64,000 nt of DNA from Paludibacteraceae bacterium (GCA_017464475.1 JAFTZQ010000003.1:122037-186036); one strand, 5' to 3'; shown: positions 51,238 through 62,177, numbered from the stretch's first letter. Numbers and translations are program-made. Notes: generated by a model not told the origin, from the letters alone.

Positions 51238-53511
51238 ATGACGAAAAAACAGATGAATATTGTAACAAAAGAGATTGCTCTCCCTGACGGACGAGTAATC
51301 AAACTGGAGACAGGCAAGCTGGCAAAACAAGCTGACGGCGCTGTGATGGCAACCCTCGGCAACACGATGATTCTCGCCACCGTCTGCTCCGCCAAAGATG
51401 CTGTACCGGGCACGGATTTCATGCCGCTGACAGTAGAGTACAAAGAGAAATTTGCGTCCGCGGGACGTTTCCCCGGAGGCTTTACCCGCCGCGAAGGCAA
51501 AGCATCGGACTACGAGATTCTGATTGCACGACTGATTGACCGTGCGCTCCGTCCGCTTTTCCCCTCCAACTATCACGCAGAGACGTTCGTTAACGTAACG
51601 ATGTATTCGGCAGACGGGATCGACATGCCGGAGAGCATTGCCGGTCTGGCAGCAGGTGCTGCGCTGGCTTGTTCGGACATTCCTTTCGAGGGTCCGGTGA
51701 GCGAAGTACGTGTAGCGCGTGTGGACGGTAAGATGGTGATCAACCCGACCTTCGAGCAATGCGAGCACGCAGACCTCGAGCTCATGGTAGCCGCTACGTA
51801 CGACAACATCATGATGGTTGAGGGCGAGATGAAAGAGGTGCCGGAGAGCGTGATGCTGGAGGCTATCAAGGCTGCGCACGAAGCGATCAAACCGCAGTGC
51901 CTCGCTATCAACGAGATGATGAAGGCTTACGGCAAAGAGGTGAAACGCGAGTACTGCCACGAGGTGAACGACGAAGAGCTGAAGCAGGCTGTACACGACT
52001 ACAGCTACGCTCGTGCTTACGCACAGGCTACTGCTGCCGACACCGACAAGCACCACCGCGAGGAGATGTTCAGCCAGATCCGCGAAGATTTCAAGACCGA
52101 GAAAGCCGAATACATGGCAGCCCGCGCAGAGGCTCTGGGTGTCGATATCGACGAGATCGCTGCGCTGGTAGATCGCTATTATCACGATGTAGAGAAAGAG
52201 GCTATGCGTCGCGCCGTGCTGGATGAAGGCAAGCGTCTGGACGGCCGTAAGACGACTGAGATCCGCCCGATCTGGTGCGAAGTAGGTCCGCTGCCGGGTC
52301 CTCACGGAAGCAGTATCTTCACCCGCGGTGAGACCCAGTCGCTGAGTACCGTTACCCTGGGTACCAGCCGCGACGAGAAGATCGTAGATGAGGCTTTGAT
52401 CCAAGGCACCGACAAATTCCTGCTGCACTATAACTTCCCGCCGTTCTCGACGGGTGAGGCAAAGGCACAGCGCGGTGTGGGCCGTCGCGAGATCGGTCAC
52501 GGAAACCTCGCATGCCGTGCGCTGAAGAACATGATTCCGGAAGACTTCCCTTATACCGTACGCGTAGTAAGCGATATTCTGGAGAGCAACGGTTCCAGCT
52601 CCATGGCTACCGTATGCGCAGGTACACTCGCACTGATGGATGCCGGCGTACCGATGAAGAAACCGGTGAGCGGTATCGCAATGGGTCTGATCTCGGAGAA
52701 CCAAGGTAAGAACTACGCCATCCTGAGCGATATTCTCGGCGACGAGGATCACCTCGGCGACATGGACTTCAAGACCACGGGTACTGTGGACGGTCTGACC
52801 GCATGCCAGATGGATATCAAGGTGGATGGGCTTTCCTATGAAATATTAGAGAACGCGCTCGCACAGGCGCACGAGGCGCGCATGTATATATTAGGAAAGA
52901 TTCTGGAGTGCATGCCGGCACCGCGTGCAGACCTGAAGCCGCACGCTCCGCGTATCACTTCGTTCTATATCCCGAAAGATATGATCGGTGCTGTGATAGG
53001 CCCGGGCGGTAAGATTATCCAAGGTATCCAGGCTGAGACCGGTGCTGTGATCTCGATCGACGAAGACGAGAAGGGCGGCAAAGTTGAAGTAGCTTCCAAC
53101 AACGGCGAACAGATGGCAGCCGCTATCGCTAAGATCAAAGCGATCGTTGCCCTGCCGGAGGTTGGCGAAGTGTACGACGCTGTTGTCAAATCGCTGATGC
53201 CGTACGGTTGCTTCGTAGAGTTCATGCCGGGCAAGGAAGGTCTGCTGCATATCAGCGAGATCGACTGGAAGCGCTATGAGACGATGGAAGAGACCGGAAT
53301 CAAAGAAGGCGATCATATCCGCATCAAACTGCTGGAGATCGATCCGAAGACCGGTAAGTTCCGTCTGAGCGCCCGTGCGCTGAAAGAGAAACCGGAAGGT
53401 TATCAGGAGCCGGAGCGTCCTGCCCGCGCACCGCGTGGCGACCGCGACGGCGCACGTCTGGACAGAGGTCCCCGTCCTGAGCGGAGAGGACCGCGTCCCG
53501 AGAAACGATAA
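51238..53511 (+). CDS. pnp: Polyribonucleotide nucleotidyltransferase (PNPase)
   Basis: A 757-aa protein. The first RNase-PH domain contains [20 protein letters not shown] and RALRPLFP; the second contains [20 protein letters not shown] and the catalytic region around [21 protein letters not shown] domain ([20 protein letters not shown], ~555-615) and S1 domain ([20 protein letters not shown], ~620-690) follow, then an Arg/Gly/Pro tail. PNPase phosphorolyses RNA 3' to 5' in the cytoplasm. M1 or M6 (MNIVTKEI) could be the start. Single gene with its own promoter and terminator. Confidence 0.97.
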   Translation: MTKKQMNIVTKEIALPDGRVIKLETGKLAKQADGAVMATLGNTMILATVCSAKDAVPGTDFMPLTVEYKEKFASAGRFPGGFTRREGKASDYEILIARLIDRALRPLFPSNYHAETFVNVTMYSADGIDMPESIAGLAAGAALACSDIPFEGPVSEVRVARVDGKMVINPTFEQCEHADLELMVAATYDNIMMVEGEMKEVPESVMLEAIKAAHEAIKPQCLAINEMMKAYGKEVKREYCHEVNDEELKQAVHDYSYARAYAQATAADTDKHHREEMFSQIREDFKTEKAEYMAARAEALGVDIDEIAALVDRYYHDVEKEAMRRAVLDEGKRLDGRKTTEIRPIWCEVGPLPGPHGSSIFTRGETQSLSTVTLGTSRDEKIVDEALIQGTDKFLLHYNFPPFSTGEAKAQRGVGRREIGHGNLACRALKNMIPEDFPYTVRVVSDILESNGSSSMATVCAGTLALMDAGVPMKKPVSGIAMGLISENQGKNYAILSDILGDEDHLGDMDFKTTGTVDGLTACQMDIKVDGLSYEILENALAQAHEARMYILGKILECMPAPRADLKPHAPRITSFYIPKDMIGAVIGPGGKIIQGIQAETGAVISIDEDEKGGKVEVASNNGEQMAAAIAKIKAIVALPEVGEVYDAVVKSLMPYGCFVEFMPGKEGLLHISEIDWKRYETMEETGIKEGDHIRIKLLEIDPKTGKFRLSARALKEKPEGYQEPERPARAPRGDRDGARLDRGPRPERRGPRPEKR

Positions 53512-53557
53512 GACTAGTCAAACTAGATAAACTAGTTAAACTAGTTAAACTAGAAAA
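53511..53557. repeat. 9-base AAACTAGTT tandem repeat
   Basis: About four units of AAACTAGTT/AAACTAGAT follow the pnp stop codon. A related block lies at 62237-62275 before rpsF. Confidence 0.8.
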
Positions 53558-53558
53558 A

Positions 53559-53592
53559 AATAACGCCTTTTTGCGAAAGGGCGTTATTTTTA
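53559..53592. terminator. Terminator between pnp and tamB
   Basis: AATAACGCCTTT-TTGCG-AAAGGGCGTTATT with T-tails on both sides; it can serve both converging genes. Confidence 0.85.
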
Positions 53593-53606
53593 TGTATGGA
53601 CGAGGT

Positions 53607-56600
53607 TTAGAAATCGATCTTCCAGACCAGTCCGACGCCTTGGATGGTCGAGGCCTGGCGGAGCGAATATTTATCGACGGTATGGGTGTAACCTTTGAGC
53701 CGCAACTGACCGTCTTCCGTCAGAAGCACCTCCACATCCAGATCACCGAAGAACGGCTGGTTCGAGATATCATTATACCGATAGCCCACATTACCGTTTA
53801 TCACCAGCCTATCCACCGGCTGCAGTTGGAACTGCGCCTCATATTCCTGGCTAGCCGAAGCGCCTTCGCCATCCGTACGAATCGCCACTCCGAGGGTGAG
53901 CATGTTGGTCAGTTTGGAGAGCCATGCGTTGATCTGACCCGTGACCGTAGAAGAGAGCAGCGAATAGGTGGAGTTCAGCGTCGTCGCGTACTGGGTATTC
54001 ATATAATCCGGCGTGAAGAACCGCCCGAAGACCAGAAGGTAAATCACCTGCCTCATCAACATCTCGTCGGTATTGATGATCTGGCGCACTTGCTGCTGGA
54101 TCGCCTGGTCCGAAAGCGGGAACTCCAAGGAGAACGAGAGAATCGGGTTATTCAGCGGTCCCGTCATGTGCAGACAGGTCAGCACCGGTATATTCGACCG
54201 CGAGGTAGCTAACTGGGAGGCATCGTCGCCAAAAAGATCCCGCAGGTTCGCGGTAACTCGGTATTTCGCCGTCACGTCCAGTTGCGGGTTCGAGGGATTA
54301 CCGGAGAAAATAAGTTTAGACCCTTCGCCCACCGTAAACTCCTTACGGATCACATTGCCGACGGTATAAGAGAGCGTGCCCTGCTCCAGATCGTACGTTC
54401 CGAAGAGAGACACATCGCCGGAGTTGGTGTCATAAGACAGCTGCAGCGCACCCGTTCCCCGCGCCTGGATCATATCGCCGTTCCGTTCGCCCAAGACGAG
54501 TTGGAACAAAAGCAACGGGTTGAGATCCAGATTGAGTTTCACCAGACACCGCTCCGGTCGCGCCGTCTCGATCGTATGGTGGATCGTGTCTTCCGGCGCT
54601 ATCTTAATCGTATCACCCGCCGACAGGAAATGAACGAACGAGGACTCATACGCCGAGGAAGCATTATCCAGCGAGAGGCGGAAATGGCTGTTCTTCGAAG
54701 TCCGCGCATCTGCCGCCACCACGATATTCGACTCATGCCCGGTGACATCCACATGTCCGGTAGCATAGACTTTACCGCGGAGCATCTCTCCTGGTTCGTC
54801 CGAATCGAAGACCAGTGCATCCGTGCAATCGACATGCAGCGCCAGCACAAAATCATGGAACTGGTCATGGTGCACCGCACCGTTAACCCGCACCGGATGC
54901 CCCTCCGCATCCGTCAGGTGTACATCGGGGAAGATGATCGCCGTCGTATCCATCAGGATCGAATCGGAAGCGATCGTGTATCGTGCGCCGGTCCACGGGA
55001 GTGTCAGATGGGCGTCATGCGCCTGCTCCTGGATCAAGACATAGACCATTTCTTTCTTGCCTCCCACTACCACATGGCCGGAACCGCGGCCGTCCAGATC
55101 ACGCAGGACGGTAGAAGTCCAATGGTTAATAAAATCCAGGGGAACCGAGTCGGTCGTCATATCCAGATTCCACACTCCCGAACCGTCAAAGAGCGCCTTG
55201 CCGTCCAGTGCCACGTAGCGGTCTGAAGGCAGGTGAGGCTTATAGACATCGGCATGGAAAGCCAGCGAATCGGTGATATGCAGATCCACCTCTGCGGGAC
55301 CGAAAATACAATTATTAAGCCCCATATCGTCGATATGTATCTGCGTGTTTATCTGCGGTCGGCGGAAGAGCGAGGTGATGTCTGCGCTGCCGGTAAGCAA
55401 GCCGTTGAACATGATCGTTTTTTGCGGCAGGATAAACGGCACCACATAGGACGCGTCAATCTTCTGCAGATCAACAGAGAGTGTGTCGGACGCTCTGCGC
55501 GATCCTACACCGTGCGCATAGAGGTGCTGACCGGCGCCCTCGAAGAGGAAATGATCGATGGCGAGCGTCGTATCCGCCGCACAATACGTCAGCCTACTCT
55601 CGCCCAGCGTATAGATCGAATCGCGGAGCATGACCGTACCGGGCAGACAGAAGAGGTCTATCAGCGGAGCTTTCTTATACCGGTCGAAACGGGTCAGGAA
55701 ATGCAGGTCTCCGCCATAAGCCCCCGCCCGCTGCTCAGCCAGCATCGCCTGCTGTTTCTCGCGGATCGTCTGGGGTTCATCGGTCTCCTCCGGGCGGGTG
55801 ATAGACGAAGAGAAAGCGATATGGGTCATGAGGGTGTCGCGGAAAGCCTGAAAAGCCAATGCCGTATGCATACTGTCCGCCTCCGCCGATATATCCAGAG
55901 CCAGTTGGTCACCCGGTGTATTCATCGCCACGGATATATTCCGAATGGCATGTCCGCCCGCTTCCACGCTCGGCGCATCGAACGATAAAGAGAAAGGCGA
56001 GTGGTTCATATCCCGCGGCGAGAGATCCGCTTCCGCGCGAAGAGAAGGATTGTCGGAAAGCGTGAACGGCGCATTAAACAGATGCTGCACATGGCTCAGC
56101 TCCGACCCGTCCGCACGCAGGCGGAAAGAGACAGGCTGCCATTTCCGGTTCGGCGCATCCACCGCAGCAGGCAAATAATGATTCGCCATAGCCGTGAAAG
56201 CCGGCACTATGTCCGCATAGCGGAAGACGCCGTCCAACTGGACATTCAGATAATCGGAGCGAAGAGTGATCGCCTTGCTGTTCGTTGCGTCAGCAGAGAC
56301 AAGGAGCGTCATCTGCTTCATCAGCGCCGAGTCGCGCTGGGTAGCCAGGAAAAGCGAATCCAGCACCATGTAACCGGACACTTCGTCCACACGCTTGCCG
56401 TTCATATCCACCGCCAGCGCGAAAGAGGTGCGCAACGGGTTCTCCGCCGAGAGAGGCGACGTGTCGAAATGGCGGCAACGGAGATTGAAATTCACCTCCG
56501 GATCACGCTCGCGCAAGTTGACCACGCCGTCAAACGCCATATTCAGATGCGGGTCGTCGATTGCGAACTTACCTTGGTACCGCCTCGGCTGCAACGTGCC

Positions 56601-57995
56601 GTCGATACGCAGATCCGCATAGGTGTAGTTATTATACGTAACCTCCCGCGCATGAGCCTTCACCTCGCCGGAGAACGCCCCTTTGTCTATCTGTCCTTTG
56701 GAGGACATATCCAGCGTCACTTTCGCCAGTTTGGGCACATTCAGCATCTTACCCAGCCGGAAATTCCGTCCCACCACGCGTGCGTCATACTCCATGTGTT
56801 CGAAAAGCGAATCGGAGCGGAACGTGCCATCCGTAGAAATGGCTCCGAGGGCTGTACGGAAAGCGCCGTGGAGGGTCAGATCATGTAATTGACCCTGTGC
56901 CAGACCGCGGTAGTGGATGTCACCCAGACGATGAACCTCTTGCGGCAGACGGACGGGGCGTCCGTATAACTGCGAGAGGAAATCTTGGAGCTGGGCGGCA
57001 TTGGTATGCACATCCGTCAGGTTCGCCCGCAAGAAGGGGTTTGTCAAATCCGGTAGTCCCGTAACAGAAATATCGCCCTCTATTATCTTTTTTCCGTTAT
57101 AGCGAACCGCCATGTCTCCGAAAGCCAGCGAATCCACCGATCCGCTCACCGTTCCGGCAAGGCTAATCGGGCGCTGGAGCGTCTTCACCGCAGGGACGAA
57201 CAACGCGATGTCTGACGGCACCAACTGCGCATCGATGTGGAAGGGGGCAGAGAGCTTCGCCTCCTTCGGCGACAAGCGCAGCGCTATTTCGCTGATATCC
57301 AGTTTCGACTGGGGCAGACGCGCCGACACCATCGGCACATTCAGCATACTGTCCGTGAGAATCACATGCGCATCCAGATCCTCCACCACCAAAGGCGACC
57401 GACGGTCGGATTTCTTATTGACCACAGCGGCGAGTTCCGTTATTTCCGCATCCAGCATCTGAGCCGAGAAACGATGCAGGTCCATATCCGCATGGGAGAT
57501 CAGCGCCTCATAGTCCTCATACCGCAGACGGATATTGTCCAACTGCACGTCCTTGACGGCGATCAAGCTGTTGAAGGGGCTTTTCTCCTGCTGTTCTTCG
57601 GAAGCGAAAGCATCAACGAGGAACTGGTAATTCCACGTGCTGTCCGGCAGGCGGTGTACATCCGCCACGACGTCCTTCAGCCGCACATGCGAGAAGCGAA
57701 TCTCCCCATGCCGTAGCGCGAGAGGCGAGAACTGGGCGAAGGCTTCACCTACAAAAGCCAGCGTGTCTCCCTGCTGATCCTCCAGATAAATATCGCGGAT
57801 CGTCAACCGCGCCGGAAAGCGATACTCCACTCCACCCACTTGTGCGTTCGTGCCCAGCGCGCGCGACAGCTCCGCCGTAGCCAGCTGAACGGCAGCCGTC
57901 TCCACTCTGTCGCTCGACAAAGCAGCGAGAAACATGCCGCTGACCAACAGCACCGCGACAATCATCACACCCAATATGTACAACACGCGCTTCAT
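53607..57995 (-). CDS. tamB: TamB-like translocation/assembly module protein
   Basis: A ~1462-aa protein. The start MKRVLYILGVMIVAVLLVSG at 57995 is chosen because the promoter (-7 CAAAGGTA, 58015-58022 read on the minus strand; -33 at 58043) excludes the longer frame. One N-terminal membrane anchor is followed by a long region of beta-helical repeats (for example SGSVDSLAFGDMAVRYNGKK), then the C-terminal DUF490/TamB domain (GTGALQLSYDTNSGDVSLFG, FSLEFPLSDQAIQQQVRQII). TamB-like proteins bridge the periplasm and carry phospholipids or help outer-membrane assembly. It has no tamA beside it, which is common in Bacteroidota. Confidence 0.9.
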   Translation of the reverse strand: MKRVLYILGVMIVAVLLVSGMFLAALSSDRVETAAVQLATAELSRALGTNAQVGGVEYRFPARLTIRDIYLEDQQGDTLAFVGEAFAQFSPLALRHGEIRFSHVRLKDVVADVHRLPDSTWNYQFLVDAFASEEQQEKSPFNSLIAVKDVQLDNIRLRYEDYEALISHADMDLHRFSAQMLDAEITELAAVVNKKSDRRSPLVVEDLDAHVILTDSMLNVPMVSARLPQSKLDISEIALRLSPKEAKLSAPFHIDAQLVPSDIALFVPAVKTLQRPISLAGTVSGSVDSLAFGDMAVRYNGKKIIEGDISVTGLPDLTNPFLRANLTDVHTNAAQLQDFLSQLYGRPVRLPQEVHRLGDIHYRGLAQGQLHDLTLHGAFRTALGAISTDGTFRSDSLFEHMEYDARVVGRNFRLGKMLNVPKLAKVTLDMSSKGQIDKGAFSGEVKAHAREVTYNNYTYADLRIDGTLQPRRYQGKFAIDDPHLNMAFDGVVNLRERDPEVNFNLRCRHFDTSPLSAENPLRTSFALAVDMNGKRVDEVSGYMVLDSLFLATQRDSALMKQMTLLVSADATNSKAITLRSDYLNVQLDGVFRYADIVPAFTAMANHYLPAAVDAPNRKWQPVSFRLRADGSELSHVQHLFNAPFTLSDNPSLRAEADLSPRDMNHSPFSLSFDAPSVEAGGHAIRNISVAMNTPGDQLALDISAEADSMHTALAFQAFRDTLMTHIAFSSSITRPEETDEPQTIREKQQAMLAEQRAGAYGGDLHFLTRFDRYKKAPLIDLFCLPGTVMLRDSIYTLGESRLTYCAADTTLAIDHFLFEGAGQHLYAHGVGSRRASDTLSVDLQKIDASYVVPFILPQKTIMFNGLLTGSADITSLFRRPQINTQIHIDDMGLNNCIFGPAEVDLHITDSLAFHADVYKPHLPSDRYVALDGKALFDGSGVWNLDMTTDSVPLDFINHWTSTVLRDLDGRGSGHVVVGGKKEMVYVLIQEQAHDAHLTLPWTGARYTIASDSILMDTTAIIFPDVHLTDAEGHPVRVNGAVHHDQFHDFVLALHVDCTDALVFDSDEPGEMLRGKVYATGHVDVTGHESNIVVAADARTSKNSHFRLSLDNASSAYESSFVHFLSAGDTIKIAPEDTIHHTIETARPERCLVKLNLDLNPLLLFQLVLGERNGDMIQARGTGALQLSYDTNSGDVSLFGTYDLEQGTLSYTVGNVIRKEFTVGEGSKLIFSGNPSNPQLDVTAKYRVTANLRDLFGDDASQLATSRSNIPVLTCLHMTGPLNNPILSFSLEFPLSDQAIQQQVRQIINTDEMLMRQVIYLLVFGRFFTPDYMNTQYATTLNSTYSLLSSTVTGQINAWLSKLTNMLTLGVAIRTDGEGASASQEYEAQFQLQPVDRLVINGNVGYRYNDISNQPFFGDLDVEVLLTEDGQLRLKGYTHTVDKYSLRQASTIQGVGLVWKIDF

Positions 57996-58014
57996 CACAT
58001 GTACATTTAGCATG

Positions 58015-58046
58015 CAAAGGTACGAAAAATATTTCGTACAGACAAA
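58015..58046 (-). promoter_or_regulatory. tamB promoter
   Basis: Minus strand: TTTG (58046-58043), 20 bases, TACCTTTG (58022-58015); start codon 20 bases downstream. Confidence 0.8.
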
Positions 58047-58082
58047 TAAATCATTCTTTTTTGCATTTTTTTGCACAAAAAT

Positions 58083-58113
58083 TTTGCCATTTCGAAAAAA
58101 AGCAGTACCTTTG
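58083..58113 (+). promoter_or_regulatory. rplS promoter and long leader
   Basis: TTTG at 58083-58086 and TACCTTTG at 58106-58113. The mRNA leader is about 145 bases, long for this genome; it includes a degenerate heptamer repeat (58191-58220, GCTGAAA-like). Confidence 0.75.
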
Positions 58114-58265
58114 CACGCTTTTTCCGTCGGAAGTGACTTGCTACGATGTCGAAAGAGCACATATCGTGCCTCTGGCGATTGCATTAGGCTGAAAGCTCAG
58201 AGCTGAATGCCGAATAGTAGTATATGCCCGATGTGTAATGTTGGAATCCATAAAAAAGAAACGAA

Positions 58266-58619
58266 ATGGATTTGATTAAAGTAGCTGAGCAAGCATTTGC
58301 CGGCGAGAAAAAAGAATTCCCTGCATTCAAGGCAGGAGACCAGGTAACAGTTGGTTACCGTATCAAAGAGGGTAACAAAGAGCGTGTTCAGGAGTTCCGC
58401 GGTGATGTCATCTGCATCCACGGTAGCGGCGACAAGAAACGCTTCACGGTTCGCAAAATGAGCGGAAACGTCGGTGTTGAGCGTATCTTCCCGATGGACA
58501 GCCCCTTCATTGAGAGCATCACGGTGAACAAGTACGGTAAAGTACGTCGTGCTAAACTGTATTACCTCCGCGAGCGTACGGGTAAAAAAGCCCGCATCCA
58601 AGAGCGTAGGGTTAAGTAA
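58266..58619 (+). CDS. rplS: 50S ribosomal protein L19
   Basis: A 117-aa protein (MDLIKVAEQAFAGEKKEFPA, PFIESITVNKYGKVRRAKLY, YLRERTGKKARIQERRVK) with all L19 hallmarks. Sits at the interface of the large and small subunits. Single gene here, separated from trmD as often in Bacteroidota. Confidence 0.97.
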   Translation: MDLIKVAEQAFAGEKKEFPAFKAGDQVTVGYRIKEGNKERVQEFRGDVICIHGSGDKKRFTVRKMSGNVGVERIFPMDSPFIESITVNKYGKVRRAKLYYLRERTGKKARIQERRVK

Positions 58620-58644
58620 TGCTAAACGCAATGACCAAATGGTA

Positions 58645-58673
58645 AATGAAAACGTCCTTCGGGGCGTTTTTTT
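58645..58673 (+). terminator. rplS terminator
   Basis: AAAACGTCC-TTCG-GGGGCGTTTTTTT: stable UUCG-type loop with T-run. Confidence 0.85.
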
Positions 58674-58684
58674 GTTGAAAAAAA

Positions 58685-58716
58685 TTTGCATTTATCAAAA
58701 AAAAGCAGTACCTTTG
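58685..58716 (+). promoter_or_regulatory. Promoter of the ATPase gene
   Basis: TTTG (58685-58688), 20 bases, TACCTTTG (58709-58716). Confidence 0.8.
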
Positions 58717-58773
58717 CAGCGGATTTAAAAAGTAATGGCCATTTCGGAAATGCAGATTACAAATTTATAGGAT

Positions 58774-60090
58774 ATGCAATTCTTTGACAGAACACGGGAA
58801 ACGGAATCCCTGCAACAGATTCAAAATCAGTCGTTGCAACATGCGCAGTTCACGGTGCTGACCGGTAGAAGACGTATCGGAAAAACGTCGCTTGTTTTTC
58901 ATGCTTACAAGGAACAACCGTTCCTCTATTTCTTCGTAAGCAAAAAAGCAGAAAGCGAGTTGTGTGAGGGATTCCAGAAAGAGATGGAGACCAAACTTGG
59001 CATGCCGATGTTAGGGCGGGTGATCCGTTTTGCGGATATATTCGAATATACTATGCAGTTAGCCAAGCAACGCCCGATAACCCTCTTCATCGATGAGTTT
59101 CAGGAGTTCTTGAAAATCAATCCGTCGGTGTATAGCGACATGCAGCGGATTTGGGACATCAATAAGAATGAGGCACATATCAACCTCATCGTCGGCGGTT
59201 CGGTACAATCAATGATTCATAAAATTTTTGAAGACAAGAAAGAGCCCCTCTATAACCGACAGACGGCGATGATGAAACTGAACCGATTTACGCCTTCTGT
59301 GCTCAAAGAGATTCTCTATACCTTCAACGCGAAGCATACCGCGGACGATCTGTTGGCTCTATATAGTTTTACCGGAGGAGTTGCCAAATATGTGGAACTC
59401 CTGATGGAGAAAGGAGCAACTACACGACAGAAGATGATAGAAACCATCATTCAACCGGACTCGATATTCCTCTCGGAAGGTAAAAACCTGCTCATCGAAG
59501 AGTTCGGTAAGGATTACGGGATTTATTTCTCCATTCTTTCGGCTATCGCTACCGGACATAGCCAGCGAAGCCAAATAGAAGATTTGGTCAACCGGGAGAT
59601 AGGCGGTTATCTCAGCATGTTGGAGGACACGTATGGTATTATCCGGAAACACAAACCGATGTTCTCCCAGACAAACAGCAATGTGCGGTACCGGCTTGAT
59701 GATAACTTCCTTAGTTTCTGGTTCCGCTTCATCTTCAAGTACAATTATATGCTGGAGATTGATGCCTTTGATGCCCTGCGGGAAATTGTGGAGCGCGATT
59801 ACGAAACCTTCTCGGGCAAGATGCTGGAACGCTATTTCAAAGACAAATTAATCGAGGAAAAACAATACACGCAGATAGATAACTGGTGGAGCCGGAACGG
59901 AGAAGATGAGATTGACCTGATAGCAATAAATGAGTTGACAAAGAAAGCCGTTTTCTATGAAATCAAACGCAACGAAAAAGAATTGGACTTGCCTCTGTTG
60001 GAACAGCGTACGAATACATTCCTTGTCGCCACACGGGAACTCAAGAAATATGCTATCTCTTCTGTGGGGCTATCTCTAAAAGATATGTGA
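58774..60090 (+). CDS. ATPase with DUF234-like C-terminal nuclease-fold domain
   Basis: A 438-aa protein. Walker A TGRRRIGKTSL (about residue 30), Walker B ITLFIDEFQEF (~107), sensor VGGSVQSM, and the ATPase_2 'LYSFTGGVAKYVELLMEKG' winged-helix region. The C-terminus holds FLSFWFRFIFKYNYMLEI and the PD-(D/E)XK pattern EIDLIAINELTKKAVFYEIK. This is the archaeal-type ATPase_2/DUF234 family, abundant in Bacteroidota, of unknown role. Related in plan but not closely to the DUF4143 ATPase at 16451. Confidence 0.88.
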   Translation: MQFFDRTRETESLQQIQNQSLQHAQFTVLTGRRRIGKTSLVFHAYKEQPFLYFFVSKKAESELCEGFQKEMETKLGMPMLGRVIRFADIFEYTMQLAKQRPITLFIDEFQEFLKINPSVYSDMQRIWDINKNEAHINLIVGGSVQSMIHKIFEDKKEPLYNRQTAMMKLNRFTPSVLKEILYTFNAKHTADDLLALYSFTGGVAKYVELLMEKGATTRQKMIETIIQPDSIFLSEGKNLLIEEFGKDYGIYFSILSAIATGHSQRSQIEDLVNREIGGYLSMLEDTYGIIRKHKPMFSQTNSNVRYRLDDNFLSFWFRFIFKYNYMLEIDAFDALREIVERDYETFSGKMLERYFKDKLIEEKQYTQIDNWWSRNGEDEIDLIAINELTKKAVFYEIKRNEKELDLPLLEQRTNTFLVATRELKKYAISSVGLSLKDM

Positions 60091-60124
60091 TTATCAAATT
60101 AGTAGTATTATAACATGATTTAAT

Positions 60125-62143
60125 ATGTTTCAATTAGAATCTCCATATAAACCAACCGGAGACCAGCCGCAGGCGATAGAGTCGTTGGTGGCGGGTCTGA
60201 ATGCCGGTGCGCCTGCGCAGGTTTTGCTGGGCGTCACAGGTAGCGGAAAGACCTTCACGATCGCGAATGTGATCAAAGAGGTCAACCGCCCCACCCTCAT
60301 CATGAGCCACAACAAGACCCTCGCGGCACAGCTGTATTCCGAGATGAAGGCGTTCTTCCCGCACAACGCGGTGGAGTATTTCGTCTCGTATTACGACTAC
60401 TACCAGCCGGAAGCCTATATCCCCTCTACCGACACTTATATTGACAAGGATCTGAGCATCAACGAAGAGATCGATCGTCTCCGGCTTTCCGCCGTGGCAG
60501 CCTTGCTGAGCGGACGCAAGGATGTGATCATCGTCTCCTCTGTCTCGTGTATCTACGGTCTCGGCAGTCCGCAGGATTTCACCGCCAATGTAGTGGAACT
60601 GCAGCGCGGCGAGAAGATGCAGATGGACGACCTGCTCAAACAGCTCGTGGGCGCGCAATACGTGCGTAATGATATAGAACTGGCGCGCGGGCGCTTCCGC
60701 GTGAAAGGCGACACGATTGACATCGCGCTGGCGTATGCCGACTACATCGTCCGCATCGAGTTCTTCGGCAACGAGATAGATGCCATCCTCACGATTGATC
60801 CGATCAGCGGGCAAGTGATCGAGGAGTTTGAGCACTACAACCTCTCACCCGCAACAATCTTCCTCACTTCCGCCGAACGGATTGCCGCTGCCAAAGAGCA
60901 GATCAAAGCCGATCTTGCGAAACAGATTCAGTATTTTACGGACCTGGGCGAAGAGCTCTATGCCAACCGTCTGGAGGAGCGCGTCAAATACGACTTGGAG
61001 ATGTTGGACGAGTTGGGTTATTGCTCCGGCGTGGAAAACTACAGCCGTTATTTCGACGGACGCGAAGAAGGTACGCCGCCTTACTGCCTGCTGGATTATT
61101 TCCCGGACGACATGCTGCTGGTGATCGACGAGAGCCACGTCACCGTGCCGCAGATACGCGGTATGTACGGCGGCGACAAAGCGCGCAAGGAGAACTTGGT
61201 CAACTACGGTTTCCGGCTTCCTGCCGCACGCGACAACCGACCGCTGAAGTTCGACGAGTTCGAAGCCAAGACCGGTCAGACCATCTATGTCTCCGCCACG
61301 CCGGACGAGTACGAGTTAAACCGCTCGGAGGGTATTGTGATCGACCAGCTGATCCGACCTACAGGGCTTTTAGACCCGGAGATCGAAGTGCGACCGACGG
61401 AGAACCAAGTGGACGACCTGATGGACGAGATCAGGACACGCATCCATCGCAACGAACGAGTGCTCGTGACCACCCTGACCAAACGGATGGCGGAGGAACT
61501 GGACGAGTACCTGCGGCGATACGGCATCAAGTCCGCCTATATCCATTCGGACATAGACACGATCGAGCGAGTCAAGATCATGGAGGACCTGCGGCGAGGC
61601 GAATACGATGTGCTGGTGGGCGTCAACCTGCTGCGCGAAGGACTCGATCTGCCGGAAGTGTCGTTGGTAGCCATCCTCGATGCCGACAAGACAGGTTTCC
61701 TGCGCGACCAGCGATCCCTGACACAGACGGTCGGACGTGCCGCGCGGCATGTGAACGGCAAAGCGATCCTCTACGGCGACAAGATCACACCGGCGATGCA
61801 AGCCACTATCAACGAGACCAACCGCCGCCGCACGATCCAGATGCGCTACAACGCCGAGCATGGGATCACCCCGACGGCAATCAAGAAAGAGATCAACACC
61901 TCTGCCCTTGCCTCGCTCTACAAAGATCCGGAGGCGGAGAAACAGCGCGTAGAAACAGCCATCCGCGAGAGCTGGAAAACAGCGGACTGGCAACACATGG
62001 ACGCCAAAGCGCTGGAGAAAGCGATCGACAACAAACGCAAGCAGATGCTCGCTGCAGCCAAAGCAACCGACTTCGACATGGCTGCCCGTTTGCGGGACGA
62101 AATGCTGGAGATGCAGAACCGTTTACAGGCAATGCAAGGCTAA
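60125..62143 (+). CDS. uvrB: UvrABC excinuclease subunit B
   Basis: A 672-aa protein, the usual length. Walker A GVTGSGKTFT (~residue 38), damage-wedging beta-hairpin region YYDYYQPEAYIPSTDTYIDK, helicase motifs VIDESHVTVPQIRGMYGGD, SATPDEYE, VLVGVNLLREGLDLPEVSLV and QTVGRAARHVNGKAILYGD, and a C-terminal UVR motif (ALEKAIDNKRKQMLAAAKAT). UvrB verifies DNA lesions after loading by UvrA and recruits UvrC in nucleotide excision repair. Single gene 34 bases after the ATPase. Confidence 0.98.
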   Translation: MFQLESPYKPTGDQPQAIESLVAGLNAGAPAQVLLGVTGSGKTFTIANVIKEVNRPTLIMSHNKTLAAQLYSEMKAFFPHNAVEYFVSYYDYYQPEAYIPSTDTYIDKDLSINEEIDRLRLSAVAALLSGRKDVIIVSSVSCIYGLGSPQDFTANVVELQRGEKMQMDDLLKQLVGAQYVRNDIELARGRFRVKGDTIDIALAYADYIVRIEFFGNEIDAILTIDPISGQVIEEFEHYNLSPATIFLTSAERIAAAKEQIKADLAKQIQYFTDLGEELYANRLEERVKYDLEMLDELGYCSGVENYSRYFDGREEGTPPYCLLDYFPDDMLLVIDESHVTVPQIRGMYGGDKARKENLVNYGFRLPAARDNRPLKFDEFEAKTGQTIYVSATPDEYELNRSEGIVIDQLIRPTGLLDPEIEVRPTENQVDDLMDEIRTRIHRNERVLVTTLTKRMAEELDEYLRRYGIKSAYIHSDIDTIERVKIMEDLRRGEYDVLVGVNLLREGLDLPEVSLVAILDADKTGFLRDQRSLTQTVGRAARHVNGKAILYGDKITPAMQATINETNRRRTIQMRYNAEHGITPTAIKKEINTSALASLYKDPEAEKQRVETAIRESWKTADWQHMDAKALEKAIDNKRKQMLAAAKATDFDMAARLRDEMLEMQNRLQAMQG

Positions 62144-62177
62144 AAAACATCTTTTTCAGCATTTTTTCGCCAAAATA

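Noticed and set aside
51052-52752. A 566-codon open frame on the minus strand opposite pnp
   Set aside because: It lies wholly antisense to the well-conserved pnp gene, has no promoter or family resemblance, and long open antisense frames are common opposite codon-biased genes.
54282-56888. Several long + strand frames opposite tamB
   Set aside because: Arg/His-rich translations without motifs; shadows of the tamB codon pattern.
58120-58265. Riboswitch or r-protein leader structure before rplS
   Set aside because: The leader is long but I could not see a convincing conserved fold; a heptamer repeat accounts for part of it.
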